Shown: piece after piece, positions 47,481 through 57,756 of the stretch | Layout: every line of letters starts with the position of its first letter | How positions within the stretch are numbered: the first letter of the stretch is position 1 | NCBI GenBank assembly: GCA_905221615.1 | Contig: CAJNDT010004713.1 | Coordinates: 1 to 64,000 of the forward strand | Length of the DNA: 64,000 nt | Direction: 5' to 3' | Source of the DNA: Symbiodinium sp. CCMP2592 | Taxonomy: Eukaryota; Sar; Dinophyceae; Suessiales; Symbiodiniaceae | Notes under the pieces: model-generated | What the model saw: the letters and a program-made list of their open reading frames with translations, nothing else | Told to the model about the DNA's origin: nothing | The model's database searches: none | Position numbers and translations under genes: made by a program

Positions 47481-47840
47481 ATGATCTATAATCTCGATGC
47501 GTCTTATATATGGGAGGTGTAGAAATAGGGCCGTCTTTTCATATCGATACTTGTCGTGATACTATGTGATATGGGATGATATATCTTTGCTTTCCTGTTG
47601 CGTGTTACCTTCAGAGCCCATACTGCTGCATGCAAAAACCTATACACACACAGAACATGCATGCAAGCTTGCGTTCTTTTGCAACACGAGAAGAAGCCGT
47701 ACGCGAATGTATGTCGCTTGGAAAACTCAAGGTGTATATGAAGGAAATGCAGAATGTAGGATCTGCGAAATCTTTGGTGCAGTCGCAGCGTATTTAGGCC
47801 AGTACCTGGGCAGGGCAGGCGTGGATCTTGGGGGGGGGGT

Positions 47841-47843
47841 GAG

Positions 47844-47905
<62 letters not shown>
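47841..47905. repeat. AT microsatellite
   Basis: A nearly perfect (AT)n tract of about 60 bp directly following a run of nine G. Confidence 0.92.
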
Positions 47906-47906
<1 letters not shown>

Positions 47907-48118
47907 CCGCATCAGTTGTTTCTGGATCGTAGATCGACCCTATTTGAGATGTTGGGTGCCTGAATATCCAGGATGTTCTCCATGGAGCAGGAGAATTATA
48001 ACCTTAAGTGCATGAAATCTTATTATGGGGTTCGGCACAGATCATCCCATTACTCCTGAATACATATATATAAGATATATAAAATATATGGGTACCCCCC
48101 TATATGGGGTCCCCTGGG

Positions 48119-48640
48119 TTTTTGCACACCTAAACCATTAAACCATTAAACCAATCCTTTCCCCCAATGGACCCAAACCAATAAACCATTAAACCAATCC
48201 TTTCCCCCAGTGGACCCAAACCAATAAACCATTAAACCATTAAACCAATCCCTTCCCCCAATGGACCCAAACCAATAAACCATTAAACCATTAAACCAAT
48301 CCTTTTGCCCCATACCACTAAACCATTAAACCATTAAACCAATCATTTCCCTATAGAGAGAGACACATCCCTGTATGGGCCGAAAGCATTGGTTTAATGG
48401 TTTAATGGTTTAATGGTTTAGTGGTTTAGGGGCATTGGGGGGAAAGGATTGGTTTAATGGTTTAATGGTTTAGTGGTTTAGTGGTATGGGGTAAAGGATT
48501 GGTTTAATGGTTTAATGGTATGGGGCAAAAGGATTAATGGTTTAATGGTTTATTGGTATGGGTCCATTGGGGGAAAGGATTGGTTTAACGGTGTACTAAT
48601 TTGATGGTTTGTTGATGGTTTAATGGTTTAGTGATGGGTC
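48119..48640. repeat. Large inverted repeat made of CCATTAAA minisatellite arms
   Basis: The left arm (about 48119-48350) is AAACCATTAAACCAATCC and TTTCCCCCAATGGACCC units. The right arm (about 48385-48640) carries the reverse complement, GGAAAGGATTGGTTTAATGG. About 35 bp between them is unique. The arms together could fold into a hairpin of more than 200 bp. Confidence 0.85.
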
Positions 48641-50961
48641 TAGGGCTGTCTACTACGCAGGTGTCCTGGTTTTCTCCGGGGACAGAGGTTATAACCAGGC
48701 CTGTGCCACCGCTACTTCATCAACACCTAAATCCAAACGTTCGAAAGTTTCGGTGTTTCAGTGAATGTAACCGCAATGACATTAAACAAGGACTAGAAGA
48801 ATAGAGGGTCCGAGGTAATTGGCATGTATTCGGTTGCTGAGGCATGATGCAGTGCTCTGTAACAAACATAATTCCGGGGACCATGTGCGCATTCCCCAAC
48901 TTTAGCGGAAAGGCTATATGGCGGACTTTACATAATGGTCTGTCCGTTCCAGTACATCGGGTTTATGAGATCAGTGTACACATTGAGAGAATAGCCGTTA
49001 ACATGTCACTCACCCAGGAATCAAAATGCGGAATATGAAGGGGCTCTATCGGGATTACAGTAGGTCAGTAAGTGTTGTCAACATTGGAATATCACGGTAC
49101 ACAGAAAGTTGAGATACGACTGATACGACGTCATTGTAGGGGAGAGACAGTATTTCAAAGTTTACAGCGTGGTCAGGTTTCATCATTTCGCACATAGGCA
49201 AACTGGTTGCAGCGTTATGTTCAAACATCGTTCCAAGGAAGCCGGATTTCAACGAGACAAAACTGATAAGAAGATGTGTGGTGAGCGAAACAAAATTTGC
49301 AACTTGCAAATTGTTAGGTTTCCTCGCTCGGTACGTAGAAAATTCCTAGCGCTGCTATTTCCAACTACATGGATGAACCTCTTTCGAGGAGTGATTCGGT
49401 GTGTGGTTACCACTCTTTCTAACACGAGGATCACGTTCGGACTGGGAATAATGGCTTCTATTCGACCTTCAGTGAATATTCACAAGAACACAAACAGAAA
49501 TTCGGACAAGCTAGATGTAGCCTTATGGTTTTCAGTCGGCTTTACGTGATGGTTAAAGTATGCTGATACAAAAAACACAGGCTTCATCACTCAGCATATA
49601 GAGACAGTGCGCGTCCTAAGAAGCGACGCTTCATGTCGTCCCCCAGGAAAAACACTATACAACGTTTGCTAAGCTTGTAGTATGCAAGTTTTGAATTTTG
49701 GCTTGGGGCAGCCGTCATACAGAATTAAGGAATGCACAATTAAAATACACCTACCGGATATACCAGTGTTTAAAAGCAATCACATAGGGGCACAGGGATA
49801 TGTCATTGAAAGCTATCAGTTTGCCAAAACGTCAGAGCAATGCGTCCAACAACAGAGACTTTGGTGGGATTGCGGCATTACAGTACAAAGATGGAGAACT
49901 TTTCGTTCCAAAATCTAGTTCGCGATAAGGAATGACTGAAGCAGACTCATGACTACAGCGCGCTTGTTGGAAAAAACTGAAATACAGCGGTTTAGATACA
50001 GTCACACAAAGATGAACTACGAAGATATATCGACGGCTTCAAGGCAAGGATTTTAGCACATTGTAACAGGGTTTCGACGAGGGTGTCATAGAATTCTTAG
50101 CGTTGTGCGGGTTTCAGCATTCTGAAAGCATGGGTTGTTGCAACTTCCCGGGTTAGTTTTCAAACCGGATATAATACTGTAGTCGATGACGTACACCTGA
50201 TTATAACCTATTCGGCTGGTTATAACCTAGTCTGGTGGTTATAACCGAGTCAGTTGGTATAGCGAAAAACGTAGGGGACCCCAAATAGGGGTGCGCCCAA
50301 ATATATATATATATATGTAGATATGATAGAACTACGGTTGCAAGGGATCGATCGCTAGTCTGTTGGAATTGAAGCCAATTAAAAAGCTCTAACCCAGTAA
50401 ACCCTAAACCCTTCCGAGTGGCCAAAGCCCCCAACATGAGGACAAGCCCCCAGTAGCGCTGCCACATCATACTCCCACGAATCAAGCTGCGGATGCCTGC
50501 TTCGACCTCGGCCGGAGCTTTGTTTTGTGCCGTTTACTGTAGTGCGACCGAACGAAGTTCGGAGCTTCGAGGCGGGGTGGGGATGGTTCCTGTGGGCTCC
50601 AGCTTTGTGGTTGGGTTCGTGAAAGGTCCAATGGGTTCCTAAGCTTTCCCGAATAAGACATGCATCAGAATTATTGAACCCTCGAGCTTTGGACGATCTA
50701 GGTCCTCATCTATCAGATTTTATCATAAATGTCAGGATCGAGATGGTTGCTCCTTCAAAGCCGGCTGTGGAAAGAGTGAAGACGATGTCATCTATCAGGA
50801 GCCTTGCCTGCGTGAATCTCACATGATTTAGGATAACTTGCCAAAACCCCTCCTGGGATGTTTCCCTGCCCAACAGACCGCTTTCTGGTACTCAGTATAC
50901 ACGTTTTGTCTCCTATAATACATATATATATATATATATAACGAGCTCTGCTGAGTTAATA

Positions 50962-51001
<40 letters not shown>

Positions 51002-51109
51002 CTGCATATATCGATAGACCTGTGTCTGGAATCCCGTCCTTTCTACCCTGAAACCCTGGACCCTAAGTTTTTAAGGCTTCTATAGACCACATCGTGTCAG
51101 AGTAAAGAC
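48641..51109. other. Gene-poor stretch
   Basis: AT-richer than the surrounding blocks. Open frames at 49169-49549 (126 codons) and 49682-49918 have no recognised motif and no splice context. Three GGTTATAACC-type repeats lie at 50190-50260. AT tracts lie at 50298-50316, 50922-50940 and 50968-50997. Nothing else could be supported. Confidence 0.5.
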
Positions 51110-54100
51110 ATGGCGCTCCCAGATTCACGCCAGCAGCGTTTGCCAAAGCCCCGGAGCCGGAGGTGTTTCCGATCCACTCTGACGGTGAAGAGGACGAGGC
51201 CCAAACCGTTTAGGGATGACGAGCCACGCCAGGCGGAGCGGAACCCGCTTCGGGATCCGCCCAGCCAGGAGGCGAAGAGGCACAGCGTGCAAAGCCACTT
51301 CGAGCACCGCCTGTGCTTTCTGGCTGTTGGTGTTTTTCAGCTTGCACAGGCAGCTCAAGCAGGCCAGCTCAGCGCAGCCCAGCTCAGCTAGTCCAGCCCC
51401 ACCCGGTCCAAGCTCAGTCCAGCCCAGCCCAGCCAGCCCAGCCCAGCAGGCCAGGCCAAGTCCATCCCAGCCCAGCCTTGCCCAGCTTGCTTGGAGGGGT
51501 CGGAGCCTCAAATGGTTGCAGAGCACAAGGTGACACATATCCCTTACAGGTCGTGGTGCCCAGTATGTGTGGCTGGAAGAGGGCGAGCCTACTCGCAACA
51601 CCACGAGGGCCGTGCCTCAAAGGCCATCTTCTACAAGCGCTTGATCTTGAAGACTGACCAAGAAAAACGCGATCAAGGCATTGGGGGCAGCTGTGAAGGC
51701 TGGTTTTCCAGAGGAGCTGACTCTGGAAGAGTCACCCAAGGGAGACTCTCACGGGCAGAGTAACGGCACAGCTGGGAATGCGGTGCAGCGCGTGCAGGGA
51801 CAGGTGCGCACGATGAAGTATGCCCGGGAGCAGAGTGCTGGAGGAGAACTGTCCAAGGATTCGGTCATCTTCCCTTGGATGATCGAGTACGCAGGGGTGC
51901 TCCACAACCTGTTCTCAGGAAGACAGCGAGGGCATGACACCGTTTCAGAAGCTGAAGGGCTTGGCAAGTGGCTCTTCCAAGCTTTGGAGAAATCGTGGAC
52001 TACCGCCGAAGAGCGAAAAGCAAGCTTGATGCCAGATGGCAGGAAGGAGTCCACCTGGGACTGCGGCTTACAAGTTCGGAGAAGATTATCGGGACACCCT
52101 CGGGTATCCTGGTGGTTCAGTCTATCCGGAGAAAGCCTGCAGACAAGCAGCACAATCTTGAGATGCTGAAGGCTGTGAAAGGGACCCCTTGGCAGCCCAA
52201 ATCCCGAGAAAAGTACGAACGCTGACGCAGACAGACTCCCGGAGCCTATCGCGATAGATCCCGTGGTCGAGCAAGCAGAGCTTCCGCCGAAACCTGGAGA
52301 AGCAGTTACCGCTTCGGAAACTGCTTCGGCGAGCAAAAGGAAGAGCGAAAACCCTGGAGAGGTTCGAGGGGACCGAGCGGAAGCTCTAAGAGGAAGGCTG
52401 AAAACGTCGAGAGAGTGACTGAAACGCTTATCGCTGAAGAGCGGAAGGTTGGATTGAAACCCTGGAGGGAGTCGAACAGCCTACCTGCGACCTGGTTGAT
52501 GGTCTAGTGGAAGAGGTTCTTGCGGAGACCTTCTACGTCGACCTCACTGGGAAAGAGCTTCCAGCTGAAGGTGTCAAGGCAGTCCGGGCAGAGGAAGTGA
52601 GCGTCATCAGGCAGATGGGAGTGTGGGAAAGTCATACCCCGTCCTGCGAATGAGAAAGTGATTGGTTTAAAGGGGGTGGACGTCAACAAGGGGACGCCTG
52701 TCGCTCAGGAACTCAAAAGAGCCCGCGGGCCGCAGCAACCAGACGACCAGTCCACTTGGAGTTTTTTCTGCAATGCCGCGACTCAGTTCTCTTCGGGCGC
52801 TGTTCACCTTGGCGACGACACAGCGTATACTCAACACTCGGGGAAAGCTGTCACCCGTAGGGTCTGGTGGAGAAGTTTGCCTCATGTTTCTGGATGTGAA
52901 GAAAGCTCATTTTTGGAGCTCCGTGCCACCGTGCGCCGAAGATTGCTTGTTGAACTTCCGCCAGAAGCTGGAGAGGGGCGAGACAAGGTCAGACTTCTGA
53001 AGCGTTCCTTGTATGGGACCAGAGATGCACCTTCCAATTGGGAGCAAAGCCATCAAAGATGCTCTGGAAGCCTTTGGGCTTCAAGCAAGGGAGAAGCAAC
53101 CCATGCCTGTACTTCCACGAGGAGAAGTCTTTGCGACTCAACGTCCATGGCGACTTCACAGTGGTTGGAAGTTACAACGAGCTCAAATGGCTGGCAACTG
53201 AGTCAGCAAAGTTTGGACTGTAGAGACAAGAGGCATCCTGGCAAGACCCGGCTCGGAGCTGCCAGGCCTGATTTATCAGATCTCTGTCTTAAATCGCCTA
53301 GTAACGTGGACCCATGAGGGCATCGAGATGGAGGCCCAAGGCATGTGGACTTAGTTTTGGAGCAGCTGGGTCTGGAGAGAGGAGTTTCTGTGACCACTCC
53401 ACTGGTCAAGGTGAAAGAAGAGGACATGGACAAGACTCCACTTGGTACTGCTGAAGCAGCTTTGTACCGTTCTATCGCTATGCGGATAGGTTATCTGTCC
53501 ATGGACAGGCCAGACTTGCTAAGAGCCGTCCGCGAGTTGGCGAAAGGACTGAAGGAGCCTCAACAACACCATTGGGGTCTCCTGAAGAGAGCTGCAAGAT
53601 ATCTCCGAGGAGCTCCTAGGCTGGTGCAATTGATTCCGTATCAAGAGCACTTCACGAGCATCAATGCTTGGTCCGACCATGCTGGGTGCATTATAAGACT
53701 AGGAAAAGCACGACTGGAACTGTGATCCAGCTCGGAGAAGCAACAGTGAAGACAGCAGCCAAGGGGCAAGCTGTGATTGCCCTGTCCACTGGTGAAGCAG
53801 AGTACTATGGCTTGATTTCAACAGCATCGACCGCTTTGGGCGAGCAAGCAATGATGGCAGATTGGGGTGTAAAGCTGTCTGTCAACATAGCTATGGATGC
53901 CAGCGCAGGCATATCCATTGGTGGCGAGGGCTAGGAAAGGTCAAGCACATTGATACCTGCTATCTATGGGTGCAAGAGATAGTGGACCAAGGAAGGATAC
54001 GCCTGAAGAAGGTCAACACGCAAGACATGCTGGCGGACCTCATGACGAAGCCTCCGGACGGCCAAACTGCTACGAAGTTGCTGGGTCGAATGGGCTACAC

Positions 54101-54143
54101 CGTCAGGTCTGGAAAGCATGAGCTGGCCTTAGGGAAGGCGTGA
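51110..54143 (+). pseudogene. Decayed copia-type polyprotein relic
   Basis: Pieces of Gag-Pol in several frames on plus: the integrase zinc region HIPYRSWCPVCVAGRGRAY (51535-51600), integrase-like KDSVIFPWMIEYAGVLHN (51855-51915), RT pieces from 52660 to 53200, connection GYLSMDRPDLLRAVRELAKGL (53490-53550), RNase H GEAEYYGLISTASTALGEQA (53790-53850), and the copia ending VNTQDMLADLMTKP (54017-54058). At least five frame changes or stops are needed to follow it, and the YVDD box is not visible. No LTRs were identified. It is unrelated in detail to the intact element at 36030-45616, so a second copia lineage is present. Confidence 0.8.
51350..51490. repeat. CCAGC-type low-complexity tract
   Basis: Irregular CCCAGCCCAGC repeats (also read as Ser/Pro/Ala/Gln-rich peptide) inserted just before the integrase zinc region of the copia relic. 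Confidence 0.75.
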
Positions 54144-54309
54144 AGGAATACCCCAAAGGACTCGCAGGAACAGCAAAGCGTGATCCCTACTCGGGAGTTG
54201 GGTATGGGTCTCATGTACAGTTGTTTCACACTGACGTTATCTTTTGGCTCAAGTGCGCGGTTGCTAAAATAGCGTTTCATGTAAAATACAATGTCATATC
54301 AAAGCCCAG

Positions 54310-54978
54310 CTACCGCAGTGCAAAGGTGTACAAGGCGGGGAAGGTTTCCGAGCAAGGCGGCTTTGAGCTTAAAGCCAACTTTTTCACACCCTGAAAATCA
54401 GGGGGGTTCTCCCGGCTGCATAAGCTGAAGGCCCGCCTCAGCAATTGAAGCTCGCTTTCGGATTTCTGCAAGGTGGCGTTCTGGCTTGCTTGTACGAGGT
54501 GCAGGATCTGTGGATGGGCAACTGCCACTTCTTTGGCGATCACGTTCCACGTCAGACCATGCTCGACGTGCTGTGCAAGCACTGGATCACGAAGGCGAAC
54601 TTGCTCCAGGCTCAAGACGCCGTTCACTGCGAGGGTGTCTGACTCGTGTGGAGCTCCAGAGGCCACGAGTCTTAAAGCAAAGTTGGTGTGCGATGCACCG
54701 AGACTCAGGATCTTCAGTGCGGCACCATCCATGCTTCCCAGTTTCCCGGCTGCAGCTGTGCAAAGCTGGACGTTGTACTCCCTCTCAGCTTCGCTGCACA
54801 ACTCCATTCCGATGGCTTCCACTCGCGAGGGTATGAGACCAGCACGACGAAGCACCCCGAAGAGCTGCTGCACGGACTGAACGAGGAAGTCGCCGCCTTT
54901 GCTGCGATCCAAGATCGCCCGGATCTCGTCCGTGACTTCGGGTGTCAGCGGCATCGGGAAGTGTCGGTTCCAAAACAA
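54310..54978 (-). CDS. Hypothetical protein, 222 residues
   Basis: An intact ORF with ordinary protein composition: MFWNRHFPMPLTPEVTDEIR, then AILDRSKGGDFLVQSVQQLF, GVLRRAGLIPSRVEAIGMEL, AAGKLGSMDGAALKILSLGA, HPQILHLVQASQNATLQKSE and SELQLLRRAFSLCSRENPP. It is predicted mainly helical, with no signal peptide or membrane segment. The segment HPQ..L..ASQNAT..K.E.E.QLLRR suggests a conserved domain, and similar sequences may exist as dinoflagellate-specific proteins, but I cannot name the family. It lies just beyond the copia relic on the opposite strand. Intronless, so it may be a retrocopy. Confidence 0.6.
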   Translation of the reverse strand: MFWNRHFPMPLTPEVTDEIRAILDRSKGGDFLVQSVQQLFGVLRRAGLIPSRVEAIGMELCSEAEREYNVQLCTAAAGKLGSMDGAALKILSLGASHTNFALRLVASGAPHESDTLAVNGVLSLEQVRLRDPVLAQHVEHGLTWNVIAKEVAVAHPQILHLVQASQNATLQKSESELQLLRRAFSLCSRENPPDFQGVKKLALSSKPPCSETFPALYTFALR

Positions 54979-56929
54979 ACAAAGTCTTCAGCCAGAAGCT
55001 GCAAAAAACAGTCCATGGGTTTCTATACAAAAATAAGCCCTGCCAGTCTAAAAATGCCGGCGAGCTGCTACAATCATGAAGAAATGTTTGATGCAATCAT
55101 CAAAAAAATGATTCTGAAGTCTGCAAACACAGCAATGTCCGTGGCATTCAAAAAATATTGTGTTGTCTGGACATGATAAGATGCTGTTCTTATACATGCA
55201 TATATTCCACACATAAATGCACTTAGCACAAGTACACATGTGACATAGAATGTTTATCCTATCTCCACTATCTGTGCTGGTTTGGACTTAGCTAACTCAC
55301 GGAAGTCCTAGCATAACCATGCTATCCAGATAGCCTACATTGTATTCAAATAGTATCTGCTTCAACACAAGTACTAACTACTATAATGCAACTACTATAG
55401 ATGTAGGTCTTATTAACTCCACTAAATATGACTTAGCGAACTTGCTAACCATGACTATCGCATTTGCATAATTCCCTCAACCCTGCTACTCAAGTACTAA
55501 ACAACCGATCGTCGAAGTAGGACACACCGTATACATGCAGCTTCGGACCCAAGGGCCCCGCCTTTTTCTTCGAAAAAGTCGTAACCGGCAAGCAGAGCAC
55601 TCATTGCTTCGAGGCCTGCCTGCAGCCAGGCAGAACAGCGTCGCTCCGCCGGAGATGGAAATCTGCAGCAAGACAAACCCCTGTGTGTGGCTTATGACTT
55701 ATGAGTCTGATACGAATGCCCAAAACCCTGAAGTTCCAGGCACTAAACCCCCTGACATCATCCACTTCTGTGATTGGGATGCCTAAACCCCAGCATTATG
55801 CATTGAGAAGCATCACGCTCACAGGTGATTGGTGGCCCAGGATGTTACAGAGTTTCTGGCAAGGGAAGTACGGTAGCGGCTGACAAAGATCGCTTGAGCC
55901 TTGATTGGCTCTGCATTGTAATCTGCTGCGCTGAGCACAGCGCGGCTTGACCAAGTACGAGTCCTTGGCAGCAGCAGGGCCGTACCCGCCATGCAAGACT
56001 GGCTTTCGGAGCTGTTGCTGGAAACGAAGACGGCTCAAAGCCAGATGCATGGAAAGTTTCTCCTCTTAGGCAAAAATGGATGTGAATGACGCCAGCCCAG
56101 CAGGTGCCAATCTCTATGCAGCTGTTCCAACAGGTACCTTGCGAGTTCTGCGCAGCCGTCTTTAGCAAACCCTCATGTCGTGCAAGCCGAAAGTTTCGAA
56201 ACGTGTTTGACTTAAACGAGTCAGCCAGTAACCAGTGAGGTGACAGCGACACCCTGCCCTTACATTAGATGATCAGATACATTTGATGTGCTTGCCTGGT
56301 CCGGTGCAATGGATTCAGTTTCGCGGATATGAAAGGTGCAGAAAGTCTTTGTGTTCTGTGCCATGTCACGACAAGAGCTTTCCCTCGTGTGGCTGCCAGG
56401 CATTGATGAGAGCGTGACGGAGTTGCAGCGCTTGCAGGGGGAGTTTGCATCATGCTTGCAGGCCACCAGCAAAGCATAGCTCTGACTTGTATCTCGAGTC
56501 TCAGCTCCTCGATGCTCGAGGCCTTGAACGGCACCTATGAGGGCATGCAGGCTGCTCTCCGAAGCATGAACCAGGAGCACTTGGCGCAGGTGCATTTGCT
56601 CCCACATGTTTTGTTTTTGTGATTCCACCGAGCACTGCACGTTTAGCTGGTTAGCTTGAGGACCAGCTGAAAGTGCAGGGGCATCCGGAAGCACAGGCTT
56701 CTTCGGATTGTGCTGTGATGTTGTGCGCCTCAATTTTGCTGCTTTGAACACGCCTGCGCGAGGTCTCGCCGAAGCGAGAGCATGCAGCTTGATGTGCAAG
56801 CTTTCCATGGAGGGATTAGCTTGTGAGGGCTACTTTTGCTCCACTCTGTACAAACATAGAATTTACGCAGTAGGTGATATATAGTTAGATCAGAGATTAT
56901 AAAGCATGACATACAGTACATGATCTGAG
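54979..56929. other. Mostly non-coding stretch
   Basis: 55180-55500 is AT-rich with CTATAATGCAACTACTATAG-like imperfect repeats. A 182-codon minus-strand frame (56260-56808) has no recognised motif. I cannot support a gene. Confidence 0.4.
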
Positions 56930-57050
56930 GCCAAGGAGAAGTTCGAGCTCTTGGATGGGGTGCCCACCATGACAACAAAGGCTCCGAAGAGCCAGAACAC
57001 GGCACTCTCGAAGAAGAACTCTCAAGGGAACCTGGCCCTCGCAGCGCAGA
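56930..57050 (+). CDS. Candidate exon, unknown gene
   Basis: After CTGAG near 56930, AKEKFELLDGVPTMTTKAPK then SQNTALSKKNSQGNLALAAQ reads like real protein with a Lys/Ser/Asn-rich composition. It could be an upstream exon of the channel gene, but no splice link could be established. Confidence 0.35.
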
Positions 57051-57114
57051 AGAGTAGGGGCCCCGGGGGTCGCTATTTTGGGGAAAAGGAAAGCATAAAG
57101 ACCGTGGTTTTAAG

Positions 57115-57311
57115 GCTGTAGGGTTTAGGGTTGCAAGGGTTTAAGATTTCAAGGGTTCGGGTGATCGGGTTTAGCATTTCGTTTCAGTTCATCTGTCGCC
57201 GAGGCGGCCTACGGCTGCTGGACGCCCGGCCTGTCGGAACCCGGAGCTGTCGCAAGCAGCCCATATACTCTATCTACAAAAACAACACACACATACATAT
57301 ATATATATATA

Positions 57312-57349
<38 letters not shown>

Positions 57350-57350
57350 G
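57115..57350. repeat. TTTAGGG tract and AT microsatellite
   Basis: 57115-57180 is GGGTTTAGGGTTGCAAGGG-like. 57295-57350 is (AT)n with a GTG interruption. Between them, CGCCGAGGCGGCCT at about 57197 also occurs at about 62943, again close to a TTTAGGG tract. Confidence 0.75.
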
Positions 57351-57756
57351 TACAAAAAGTGGGATATGCCATGAAATATGTAACATGTGCCCATTACAAG
57401 TCCGGGGCCCTCGAATCGCCCGTCTTCCTCCCCGCAACCAACAGCGACTTGCGCTCATTCTGGAAGTCACTTCGAATCGCAGCAAAGGACGACTGGAGCG
57501 AGAGCTTCGTCGTATCTGAGGAGGATGCTATTGCCATGTACAACCACCTGTACAGCACTGGCCTAAGATCATCCCGATAGGGGCTGTCTTGAGATCAGCA
57601 AGCCGACATGTCTATCGCGCCCGGGCAAGGCAGCAAGGACAGCAAGAGGTTCAGCAGCGTACGCTACGAAGGGCTTGAACTCTCGCACAGCTGCCAGAAT
57701 CTTACGGAGGGGAACCTCGCGTCCAGAAATACCATATCTAACTTGATCGTGAGGAC

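Noticed and set aside
56260..56808. Minus-strand 182-codon ORF
   Set aside because: No recognisable motif, an overlapping alternative frame, and no flanking context. It could be chance.
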